Shown here: positions 7,641 through 12,869 of the stretch, piece after piece
Numbering within the stretch: position 1 is the first letter of the stretch
Layout: each line of letters begins with the position of its first letter
IMG/VR virus record: IMGVR_UViG_3300017971_000442
Coordinates: 1-42,678 of that record
Source of the DNA: a virus
Strand: one strand, 5' to 3'
Length of the DNA: 42,678 bases
Made by a program: the position numbers and the translations under genes
The notes under the pieces: model-generated
Database searches by the model: none
The model's input: only the letters and a program-made list of their open reading frames with translations
Told to the model about the DNA's origin: nothing

Positions 7641-7660
7641 AATATACAAAGGTCTTACTC
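7641..7660 (-). promoter_or_regulatory. Leftward promoter candidate (TTTGTATATT)
   Basis: On the minus strand GACCTTTGTATATTGCAG lies just upstream of the winged-helix gene. The TTGTATATT core also occurs upstream of genes at 27221 and 41721. No good -35 hexamer is visible 17 bp upstream (TAGGAA), so a phage or Bacteroidota-type sigma requirement is possible. Confidence 0.5.
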
Positions 7661-7698
7661 CATTTCCTAATTAGTAACGAAAATAATGTAGAAAATAT

Positions 7699-7813
7699 TT
7701 GGTTCAATATTTAGCTCCTAAAAATGGTTCAAGATGTTGGTCTTAGAGAGTACCGTCCTGTTGGTCTTTGGAGTACCAAGATATTGGTCTTTAGAAGGCA
7801 CAGGATGTTGAAC
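7699..7813. repeat. Iteron-like repeat array in the divergent control region
   Basis: GGTTCAA occurs at 7701 and 7726. TTGGTCTT occurs at 7737, 7761 and 7784, spaced 24 and 23 bp, within a longer half-conserved unit ending in GTACC for the first two. An inverted copy of the first motif, TTGAACC, follows at 7807. The roughly two-helical-turn spacing is that of sites bound on one face of DNA by an initiator or regulator. The array may be the replication origin or the operator of the adjacent winged-helix protein. Confidence 0.65.
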
Positions 7814-7834
7814 CAGGAATCGACCTTAACTTCT

Positions 7835-7858
7835 TCTCTGTCAGAGAGTTAACCCTCT
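7835..7858. promoter_or_regulatory. Two overlapping palindromes, candidate operator
   Basis: TCTCTG-T-CAGAGA (7835-7847) is a perfect odd palindrome. It overlaps AGAGAGTTAACCCTCT (7843-7858), a palindrome with one mismatched pair centred on GTTAAC. They lie just upstream of the proposed rightward promoter, where a repressor or activator could act. Confidence 0.45.
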
Positions 7859-7873
7859 ATCCCCCTATAAAAG

Positions 7874-7902
7874 TTACACATATAGAAATAATATTCCATA
7901 TT
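7874..7902 (+). promoter_or_regulatory. Rightward early promoter candidate
   Basis: TTACAC (7874-7879), 17 bp, then CATATT (7897-7902). Spacing matches the other promoter candidates here. Transcription would begin near 7909, right at the first helix of the structured region, before the rightward gene block. Confidence 0.4.
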
Positions 7903-7904
7903 AT

Positions 7905-8305
7905 ACTTATGAACCACGAAGTCGGATCAATTAGTATTCCCATCATGGGTAACTTTACTACCCGCTTACCTTCGTGGGTAACTGTATCACTAGGTGCTCC
8001 CCTGCTAGGTAGCCTATCGTCATGGCCCGATAGGGATGCTAAGTGTGTAATAGCAACGAGTTACCCTTACTATGATACAAGATACGGGTGATATTGCCCT
8101 TACTTTGTTACACGTGTCGTATAGGGTGGTCATAGAAAAGACGGTACCTCTATATATGCTGATAATAGACCCCCGGGTGGTATATATGCTGATTTTTCAT
8201 GGCCATAGAAATTTTGGTAGTGTTTTTACGGACGTGGGAACCACCTTAAAGAACCGACCCCTCCGAAAGGAAGAGGGTTCATACCCCCGTGGTCTTACTT
8301 TAACT
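7905..8305 (+). ncRNA. Structured RNA candidate A, about 400 nt
   Basis: This stretch has no convincing gene; two short frames (7909-8091 and 8072-8323) have unlikely composition. It is dense in complementary segments on the plus strand: CCACGAAG 7914 / CTTCGTGG 7970; inside it GGGTA 7947 / TACCC 7959; GGGTAACT 7976 / AGTTACCC 8059 enclosing the hairpins CCTATCG 8013 / CGATAGG 8028 and TGCTA 8037 / TAGCA 8051; CCCTTAC 8097 / GTATAGGG 8119; GTGG 8234 / CCAC 8241; and GAACC 8251 / GGTTC 8276 with an inner TCC-GAAA-GGA tetraloop hairpin. It lies between the promoter candidate and the first rightward gene. It could be a free RNA, a long regulatory leader, or origin DNA that folds when single-stranded. 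Confidence 0.55.
8151..8193. repeat. Two 13-bp direct repeats, 30 bp apart
   Basis: TATATATGCTGAT occurs at 8151-8163 and 8181-8193, exactly 30 bp from start to start, separated by AATAGACCCCCGGGTGG. They lie inside structured region A and could be protein-binding sites or melting elements of an origin. Confidence 0.55.
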
Positions 8306-8319
8306 AAAATAATTATCTT

Positions 8320-8619
8320 ATGAGCTTTTCAGAATTATTCAAAGGTTCAGCTAAAATGGCTGACGTAAAAGATCTTGAAATCGGCGATGCTGCTGATGGC
8401 ATATTGACTTCAGTATGGACGAACAGCGACGCGTCGCATTTCTTCGGGTCTGTCACCGTTGGTGACAAAAAAGTACGTGGTATCATAGGTTCTGTTGAAG
8501 ACTATGATGCTGAGACACTTGCCGATAAGATCGGTACAACAGTCGAAGCGGAGTATCGCGGCACGTACACGGATGATAATGATAACGAGCGTCCATCTTG
8601 GGCACTTCGTGGCATCTAA
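8320..8619 (+). CDS. Small acidic protein, first gene of rightward block
   Basis: A 99-residue acidic protein (many D and E) with a strand pattern resembling a small beta barrel: GDAADGILTSVW, ASHFFGSVTVGDKKVRGIIG, then TVEAEYRGTY. An OB-like fold is possible but not shown. The A/T-rich leader (AACTAAAATAATTATCTT) has no Shine-Dalgarno sequence, as is usual in Bacteroidota. A strong terminator follows four bases after the stop, so this gene and structured region A may form a single transcript. First position behind the control region suggests early and abundant expression. Confidence 0.75.
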   Translation: MSFSELFKGSAKMADVKDLEIGDAADGILTSVWTNSDASHFFGSVTVGDKKVRGIIGSVEDYDAETLADKIGTTVEAEYRGTYTDDNDNERPSWALRGI

Positions 8620-8622
8620 ACT

Positions 8623-8648
8623 AAGGGAGCTTCGCTCCCTTTTATTTA
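8623..8648 (+). terminator. Intrinsic terminator
   Basis: AAGGGAGC-TTC-GCTCCCTT followed by TTATTTAT. An 8-bp stem directly after the stop of the first rightward gene. Confidence 0.85.
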
Positions 8649-8649
8649 T

Positions 8650-8715
8650 ATGAGATTTAATGTCAATCGGTTGTCTGGCACACCACATACACTTACAACT
8701 TTTTTAATGAGGTGA
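8650..8715 (+). CDS. Possible 21-residue peptide
   Basis: ATG at 8650 to TGA at 8713, directly behind the terminator. Its leader would be the terminator tail, so expression would need read-through. Composition is unremarkable. Listed only because no other content is visible between the terminator and RNA B. Confidence 0.15.
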   Translation: MRFNVNRLSGTPHTLTTFLMR

Positions 8716-8757
8716 ACAGTCAAACGATTGTACTTTAGGTATACTTACTATAAATAT

Positions 8758-8820
8758 ATGTACTACAATCCAGATGGTACTATTAATGTTACTGGTGATC
8801 GCAGTTGGGACGCTAAGTAA
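8758..8820 (+). CDS. Possible 20-residue leader peptide
   Basis: ATG 8758 to TAA 8818, encoding a polar peptide beginning MYYNPDGTINVTGD. It occupies the 5' arm and loop of the main hairpin of RNA B. If translated, ribosomes would open the hairpin, giving an attenuator-like arrangement before the terminator at 8871. Evidence for translation is only the open frame and an A/T-rich leader. Confidence 0.25.
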   Translation: MYYNPDGTINVTGDRSWDAK

Positions 8821-8870
8821 CTAATAGTACTTGATATAGATGTGACACATCTAACGATGCACATCGACTC

Positions 8871-8905
8871 AAGCAGGTGAAGTATAGTAACCTGCTTGTT
8901 TTACT
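8871..8905 (+). terminator. Intrinsic terminator of RNA B
   Basis: AAGCAGGT, 11-nt loop, ACCTGCTT, then GTTTTACTTTG. It separates RNA B from the membrane protein gene that starts at 8931 and makes the GTG at 8877 an unlikely start for that gene. Confidence 0.8.
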
Positions 8906-8930
8906 TTGTATCTCACTAACTAACATACAT

Positions 8931-9311
8931 ATGATACATGAAAAATGGTTTGCTATAATCGCAGCAGCTGCTTTTATAGCTCTTGTTACAATCCTTGGTA
9001 CTCAATGTGAAAGCAGGAGTGGCAAGCTTTCTAAAGCTCAAGCAATGGAGGGTGTTACACACCGAGCTGAATTTGGTGTCAGTGATTATACATTGCATCT
9101 TGATGATACTATTATTGGTCATGAGAACATACTTGGTATGTCTCAAAATGAAGAGATGATAGTATTGATCAAGCAAGAAGACAGTGTCGAGTACACATGT
9201 ACTTTATTTGATGATGAGTTTACTGCTGTTTATCACATACCACGTCATGGTAATCCTGTGCTTGCAGCGTGTATTGCTCATGTTCCTGTTGAGTGGCATA
9301 AGACAGAGTAA
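8931..9311 (+). CDS. Small membrane-anchored or secreted protein
   Basis: A 126-residue protein starting at ATG 8931; an upstream GTG at 8877 lies in the terminator hairpin. Residues 5-23 are hydrophobic (WFAIIAAAAFIALVTILG) and are followed by T-Q-C, so it may be a signal anchor or lipoprotein signal (L-G-T-Q-C is a poor lipobox). The remaining roughly 100 residues look like a periplasmic beta-rich domain (YTLHLDDTIIGHENILGM, VEYTCTLFDDEFTAVYH). Function is unknown. The leader CTCACTAACTAACATACAT resembles that before 9925. Confidence 0.65.
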   Translation: MIHEKWFAIIAAAAFIALVTILGTQCESRSGKLSKAQAMEGVTHRAEFGVSDYTLHLDDTIIGHENILGMSQNEEMIVLIKQEDSVEYTCTLFDDEFTAVYHIPRHGNPVLAACIAHVPVEWHKTE

Positions 9312-9330
9312 CTTTAATAACCACAACCTA

Positions 9331-9444
9331 ATGTTACTCTTCTTTATTGCCTACAGCTTGCTAGGCTTGCTGTGGATGAGTGCATCTGTTCTTGATGCAC
9401 CTTATGGAATTGAAACTCCAAATGGTTTAATCATAATCAAATGA
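9331..9444 (+). CDS. Small membrane peptide (37 residues)
   Basis: ATG 9331 to the stop at 9442, encoding one hydrophobic segment (residues 1-18) and a short polar tail ending PNGLIIIK. It follows the previous gene by 19 bp. A longer frame from 9184 would overlap that gene almost fully and is rejected. Likely inner-membrane, single pass. Confidence 0.45.
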   Translation: MLLFFIAYSLLGLLWMSASVLDAPYGIETPNGLIIIK

Positions 9445-9448
9445 AAAC

Positions 9449-9565
9449 ATGGAAACTCTAAAGAAAGTGCGTGTTGGTAAGGAGTTACGCAAGAAGCAGA
9501 TTGAAATAATCCTAGTCATTTCTACGATGCTCGGATTATTTAGCCTTGCGGTAGCTCAACTATAA
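9449..9565 (+). CDS. Small membrane peptide (38 residues)
   Basis: ATG 9449 to TAA 9563. A basic N-terminus (VRVGKELRKKQ, residues 7-17) precedes one hydrophobic segment (IEIILVISTMLGLFSLAVAQ, residues 18-37). The basic side should stay cytoplasmic. It starts four bases after the previous stop. Together with the two genes before it, this forms a run of small membrane proteins. Its 3' end may contain a promoter for RNA C (TTGCGG 9546, TATGAT 9570). Confidence 0.5.
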   Translation: METLKKVRVGKELRKKQIEIILVISTMLGLFSLAVAQL

Positions 9566-9579
9566 ATTATATGATGAAA

Positions 9580-9897
9580 ATGATCAGCGATACTTTAACT
9601 AGTATCGCTGGTTTCACCGTCGAATGATCACCTCAACGTGGTGACGGTGTCTAGTAGCCCATTACGCGGTGAAGCTAACGATCATAAGGGAAAAGGATGT
9701 CTATCAGTTAGTGATAATTCCGTACTAAAAGCACTAACGATACTAGCCTTACCGCTAGACAGGATCTAGTGAGTAGACTAATAACTATGCAAGCGTATAC
9801 GCTGTTAGTCATAGTAAGTCGCTGTTTGATCAGCAGAGATGTAAGCAAGGTGACACATGGTCGGACATGATGTGAGACATCCTTTCCCTTTTACTTT
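9580..9897 (+). ncRNA. Structured RNA candidate C, about 320 nt
   Basis: A gene-free 360-bp gap with strong base pairing on the plus strand. A perfect 9-bp hairpin, CAGCGATAC 9585 / GTATCGCTG 9602, is followed by CACCG 9615 / CGGTG 9645 enclosing TCACC 9628 / GGTGA 9640. Then AAGGGAAAAGGATGTCT (9686-9702) pairs with AGACATCCTTTCCCTT (9875-9890), 16 pairs with one bulged A, enclosing 172 nt. Inside are GTTAGTG 9707 / CACTAAC 9732, CTAGC 9743 / GCTAG 9754, GACTAA 9776 / TTAGTC 9805 with AGCG-TATA-CGCT within, GCTG 9821 / CAGC 9831, and CACAT 9854 / ATGTG 9870. TTTACTTTG follows the closing helix, as at a terminator. It does not match a group I intron, tRNA or tmRNA that I can recognise. Confidence 0.65.
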
Positions 9898-9924
9898 GAA
9901 ACTTTCACTAACATACAATATACT

Positions 9925-10119
9925 ATGAAAGAGTTCAGACTATATACTAGAGACGATGGTGCTACGTGTCACATTAAGTATGCTGATCAATTGGCACCTA
10001 GTGTAATTTACAAATGTACTGCTCCTGCTACTCATGTCATTGGTAAGGGCAGACTACGTTGTAAAGAGCACTTCGAGAAATGGTTGAAAAAACAATCACG
10101 TAAACATAATACACTATGA
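9925..10119 (+). CDS. Small zinc-binding protein
   Basis: A 64-residue basic protein with C31-x5-H37-x8-C46-x2-H49 (KCTAPATHVIGKGRLRCKEH), a pattern seen in small phage proteins that contain a C-x-x-P-A-T-H element and probably bind zinc. The C-terminus is lysine-rich. The start follows the leader CACTAACATACAATATACT after RNA C. The stop overlaps the next ATG by 4 bp. It may bind nucleic acid or a host protein; neither is shown. Confidence 0.65.
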   Translation: MKEFRLYTRDDGATCHIKYADQLAPSVIYKCTAPATHVIGKGRLRCKEHFEKWLKKQSRKHNTL

Positions 10120-10427
10120 GTAGATTTCATATTCAATTAGACGAACATAGATCAATGTCTTATGGTTATGATCGTCCACTTCAAGGATACTTCATTCAGA
10201 TATATGATGAACGATATGCTTGGAAAGAAGAGAATACACCAGAAGAAAATGAGGCAGCGGAAGCTGTTGATTGGACTGGTGAAGGTGAGGTAGAGAGTTA
10301 TGCTACTAATAATATGCTTCTTGCAAAGAAGGTTGTTAGTCGTAGCAGGATACTTGAGATACTTGAGGAGAATGGTGTTCCAGAAGATCACCTACATCAA
10401 GTGGCTCTTGATCTACCAATCGTATAA
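10116..10427 (+). CDS. Hypothetical acidic protein
   Basis: A 103-residue acidic protein with a strand-rich N-terminus (YGYDRPLQGYFIQIYDER) and a helical end (RSRILEILEENGVPEDHLHQVALDLP). It overlaps the zinc protein gene by 4 bp, so both are made together. No family was recognised. Confidence 0.65.
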   Translation: MSRFHIQLDEHRSMSYGYDRPLQGYFIQIYDERYAWKEENTPEENEAAEAVDWTGEGEVESYATNNMLLAKKVVSRSRILEILEENGVPEDHLHQVALDLPIV

Positions 10428-10433
10428 GAAAAC

Positions 10434-10504
10434 AGGAGTGATGTGCCTGCTGGCAGTACCGCAATTATTTCCATAATGCCTGATGGCCAGTCGCCTTCAC
10501 TCCT
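10434..10504 (+). ncRNA. Structured RNA candidate D, about 70 nt rod
   Basis: AGGAGTGA 10434-10441 pairs with TCACTCCT 10497-10504 (8 bp). Inside, CTGGC 10450 pairs with GCCAG 10486, and at the tip GCAATTAT 10461 pairs with ATAATGC 10473 around a TTCC loop, with one bulged A. The order gives a single bent rod. No T-run follows, so it is not a terminator. The next gene starts 31 nt downstream, so this may be a 5'-UTR element controlling it. Confidence 0.5.
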
Positions 10505-10535
10505 TAACAAAGAAACTAACTTAAACAAATATACT

Positions 10536-10784
10536 ATGGGAACATTTAAAGAAATGCTACTTCAACATCCAGATGTTGAATATGTCACAATACCATCTAA
10601 AACAGATGCGGACTTCCAGAAGGTGCTGAACCAATGGAAGCATGATTATTACTTTGTCCTCCTTGATCACCATTGGTATCGAGGTAAAGATGATAAGCTG
10701 TTTCATGGAGCACTCGTTGCTCGTGTTTCTAGAGAGATTGCTTATAGTTTAATTGATCTTGAACATAGATTACTTAATTCTTAA
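10536..10784 (+). CDS. Hypothetical protein
   Basis: An 82-residue protein from ATG 10536. The upstream start of the frame at 10443 lies in structured element D and is rejected. The leader AACTTAAACAAATATACT matches others in this region. It shows an alternating helix-strand pattern (FKEMLLQHPDVEYVTIP, YYFVLLDHHWYR) and no known motif. Confidence 0.6.
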   Translation: MGTFKEMLLQHPDVEYVTIPSKTDADFQKVLNQWKHDYYFVLLDHHWYRGKDDKLFHGALVARVSREIAYSLIDLEHRLLNS

Positions 10785-10788
10785 CGTC

Positions 10789-11064
10789 ATGGAAGATTAT
10801 TATGAAGATTATTATGAAGAAGATCTGGACGAGTGTCATGCTCCCCCTTTAGATGATCCTGATGATCCTTATCATGCTGAAAATAAAGCTCATTTTCAAG
10901 AGCTTGATTTTATTGATGGTAAGCGGAATGTTTATGATCGTGAGTATGATCTTGTACGCGATCCGAAACATACGAATGATGGTATCCAATTTGATCACAA
11001 CTTGCTGATTATTATTGGTATTATAATTTTGGGCATACTGATTGGTATGGCCGGTAATGTCTAA
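10789..11064 (+). CDS. Acidic tail-anchored membrane protein
   Basis: A 91-residue protein; ATG at 10789 follows the previous stop by four bases. The first 65 residues are very acidic and tyrosine-rich with a repeated YYED-like start. The last 22 residues are hydrophobic (LLIIIGIIILGILIGMAG), so the protein is probably anchored by its C-terminus with the acidic part in the cytoplasm. No family was recognised. Confidence 0.6.
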   Translation: MEDYYEDYYEEDLDECHAPPLDDPDDPYHAENKAHFQELDFIDGKRNVYDREYDLVRDPKHTNDGIQFDHNLLIIIGIIILGILIGMAGNV

Positions 11065-11081
11065 CTAAAACAAATAAACTA

Positions 11082-11414
11082 ATGAAACGATTCCTGATTG
11101 CTTTAAGCATCCTGTCTATCTTATTGATAGCAGGATGCCTCAATTACACCTTTGGTCAACAAACTCGCTTTGGTAAAAGCGGTACAATTGGTCGTGGTGT
11201 TTACTCATGTCCTACTTACACTGGTCACGATCCATTCTTTGCAAAGAAAGTAAAGATACGTGGTTCAAAGAGTGTAAGAGAGATAAGAAAGATTGAGCGT
11301 AAACGAGACAAGTCACCTTACTGGTACAAGACTCGTGCTCAAATGATTGCTGAAAAGATATTGCCCTGGAATTGGGGTGATCGAAACCGCAGAAGAAATG
11401 TATGCAGAAGGTGA
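11082..11414 (+). CDS. Lipoprotein with basic mature domain
   Basis: A 110-residue protein with a classic lipoprotein signal: basic start, hydrophobic core and lipobox L-I-A-G-C at C19. The mature part is strongly basic (KKVKIRGSKSVREIRKIERKR), unusual for an exported protein, with three more cysteines. It is probably attached to the periplasmic face of a membrane. Possible roles include exclusion of other phages, as for some prophage lipoproteins, but this is a guess from location and type only. Confidence 0.65.
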   Translation: MKRFLIALSILSILLIAGCLNYTFGQQTRFGKSGTIGRGVYSCPTYTGHDPFFAKKVKIRGSKSVREIRKIERKRDKSPYWYKTRAQMIAEKILPWNWGDRNRRRNVCRR

Positions 11415-11631
11415 TGAAAGTGGATGGAAGAAGTGGACAGGTCATCTACGACCTTGTCCACTTGTTTTTTGTCTCAGACTTAAACGTGGCTGGAGAGTAC
11501 ATTTTAAACAACAAGATGACTTAGCTTATGCTGATTATTATAATCAGCGTGGAGAGTTAATCTTGTTAGTTCACTTAAAGATGAACTTAATTAAAGTTGA
11601 TCAACAATTTACCGATTTTATACTTAACTAA
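11401..11631 (+). CDS. Uncertain small protein spanning a terminator hairpin
   Basis: A 76-residue frame from ATG 11401 that overlaps the lipoprotein gene by 14 bp. Its residues 11-21 are encoded by a very strong hairpin followed by six T (11431-11470), so the message would usually end inside the gene. The part after the hairpin (DDLAYADYYNQRGELILLVHLK) has the composition of a real protein, but has no ATG of its own before residue 60. Either a non-ATG start is used, the terminator is read through, or the gene is decaying. Confidence 0.35.
   Translation, partial: YAEGDESGWKKWTGHLRPCPLVFCLRLKRGWRVHFKQQDDLAYADYYNQRGELILLVHLKMNLIKVDQQFTDFILN
11431..11470 (+). terminator. Strong intrinsic terminator
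   Basis: AAGTGGACA-GGTC, loop ATCTAC, GACC-T-TGTCCACTT, then GTTTTTTG: 13 pairs with one bulge. It follows the lipoprotein gene by 17 bp and should close that operon. Confidence 0.85.
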
Positions 11632-11638
11632 TGAAACA

Positions 11639-12001
11639 ATGAACAAGATTCAATTGATTGTACTAAGTGTACTCACGGTAGGCTTTGGGCTTACCTTGTA
11701 CGGTGTTGTAGTCGATAGCAGTGTATTCACGCTGTCAGGTGCTACAGTAATGTTCGGAACCATGCTATGGTTCTTGCTGACAATGATAGGCGGTGAGGAT
11801 AAGTCACAGTTTGTAACTCAATACCATCTTCTATCAGTGTTGGAACAGCTTGCTGAAACAGATAAGCTGATAATAGATCGAGTAGATGCTCATCATAAGG
11901 TTCTTGAGCTTCATACAAAGGCTCTTGAGGTGCTTGGTGACAAAGTATTTCCTGTCAAATCTAAAGATTTTACTGATGCACTTCGTAGGTCACAAAATTA
12001 G
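11639..12001 (+). CDS. Membrane protein with coiled C-terminus
   Basis: A 120-residue protein from ATG 11639. Two hydrophobic segments (about 4-24 and 30-49) are followed by a soluble helical tail (SVLEQLAETDKLIIDRVDAHH, then LELHTKALEVLGDKV). The layout is that of an inner-membrane hairpin with a cytoplasmic coiled domain. Its end overlaps the next gene by 26 bp. Family unknown. Confidence 0.65.
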   Translation: MNKIQLIVLSVLTVGFGLTLYGVVVDSSVFTLSGATVMFGTMLWFLLTMIGGEDKSQFVTQYHLLSVLEQLAETDKLIIDRVDAHHKVLELHTKALEVLGDKVFPVKSKDFTDALRRSQN

Positions 12002-12869
12002 TCTGATTGTATTGGCACTAGTTGTGCTGATTATGCCAGCTTGTCTAACAGACAAAGAAGAAGTTGAAGTATATGTAGGTGAAGGATACTATCGTGCCAT
12101 TAATATTGATTTTGATGGTGCTACTAGTTATTCACCTATCGCATACATACAACCGATTAGTACGTATAACCTACGTAATGCGCGTGTTGCTGGAGATTCT
12201 GTTCTAGAACTAGTTGACAAAATAGTAACTGATTGTTTCACTCTTGAAACACACAGATGCTATGATGGACCAATTGGTGCTACAACACTTAACGCTCTTG
12301 GTGGTAAGTTTGGATTTAACTTAATCTGGAATGATGATTGTGATGTTACTGATATTACAGTAATCAAGAATGAATTATCTTCCAAGCGATATCCTAATCC
12401 GTTCTCTACCTATGAGTTTAATGTAGGCACATTCTGGACAGAAGGATCAGTCTTCGATAAAGATGATATTTATACATCTCCTTATCGAGAACCTGATACA
12501 GGTATAATCTGGATACCAGAGCTGTACGATCCAAGCGAACCAACATACAACTGGAAGTTTTGGCTTTCAATCAATGGTAAAACTTACAAGCTTGAGACGC
12601 AAATACGTTTCGATAATAATACTCTTATTCCAGAGGATGCGAAATGTACAGCATTTGCGTTGCCTGTTACTTGGATATCTGTTGATGTAACACGTAGTGG
12701 TTATTGTAATTTGTTCACATTTACTGTTGCAGAGCAGATTGATGTGAACTATTATGAGATTCAGTTTTCAACTGATGCTGTTGAGTGGGAGACTGTCGGA
12801 ATGGTAGCTCCTCTTGATTTTGATAAAGGAACTTATACTTATGACTTTGAACATTGTAACAATGAGTGA
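11976..12869 (+). CDS. Surface lipoprotein with Bacteroidota-type C-terminal domain
   Basis: A 297-residue protein from ATG 11976. A hydrophobic signal ends in M-P-A-C (C23), a weak but usable lipobox. K-E-E at residues 27-29, just after the cysteine, resembles the K-(D/E)2 lipoprotein export signal that sends Flavobacteriia lipoproteins to the cell surface. Residues 40-225 are beta-rich and contain several paired cysteines. The last 70 residues (LPVTWISVDV near 230, then VNYYEIQFSTDAVEWETVG) closely resemble the fibronectin-like domain that precedes sorting tails in Bacteroidota secreted proteins; no sorting tail follows. It may have been acquired from a host and may alter the surface of infected cells. 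Confidence 0.7.
   Translation: MHFVGHKISLIVLALVVLIMPACLTDKEEVEVYVGEGYYRAINIDFDGATSYSPIAYIQPISTYNLRNARVAGDSVLELVDKIVTDCFTLETHRCYDGPIGATTLNALGGKFGFNLIWNDDCDVTDITVIKNELSSKRYPNPFSTYEFNVGTFWTEGSVFDKDDIYTSPYREPDTGIIWIPELYDPSEPTYNWKFWLSINGKTYKLETQIRFDNNTLIPEDAKCTAFALPVTWISVDVTRSGYCNLFTFTVAEQIDVNYYEIQFSTDAVEWETVGMVAPLDFDKGTYTYDFEHCNNE

Larger units (their letters stand above)
8758..8905 (+). ncRNA. Structured RNA candidate B with its own terminator
   Basis: Four consecutive hairpins: a long one, GTACTATTAATGTTACT 8777-8793 with AGTAACTAATAGTAC 8816-8830 (about 14 pairs with a 2-nt bulge); AGATGT-GAC-ACATCT 8838-8852; CGATG-CA-CATCG 8855-8866, where the innermost pairs must open to leave a loop; and AAGCAGGT / ACCTGCTT 8871-8897, followed by GTTTTACTTT. 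TTGTAC (8728) and TATAAA/TAAATA (8749-8756) are weak promoter candidates upstream. The unit looks like a small RNA ending at a terminator. A 20-codon frame begins at 8758 and ends inside the first hairpin, so a translated leader is the alternative. Confidence 0.5.

Noticed and set aside
7909-8323. Two short reading frames in the control region
   Set aside because: Composition is unlike the neighbours (many P, W, Y and repeated hydrophobic bits), starts have no typical leader, and the DNA is explained better by base-paired structure.
9184-9444. An 86-residue gene starting at 9184
   Set aside because: It would overlap the 8931-9311 gene over most of its length; the 37-residue part starting at ATG 9331 sits in the gap and is preferred.
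9680-9900. Group I intron
   Set aside because: GACTAA 9776 / TTAGTC 9805 around a small hairpin recalls P7 and P8, but only one base lies between the P8-like and the P7-like 3' arm, P3 is missing, and the flanking sequences do not join into one gene.
10443-10535. Upstream extension of the gene at 10536
   Set aside because: The extra 31 residues would be encoded by structured element D, and the ATG at 10536 has the typical A-rich leader.
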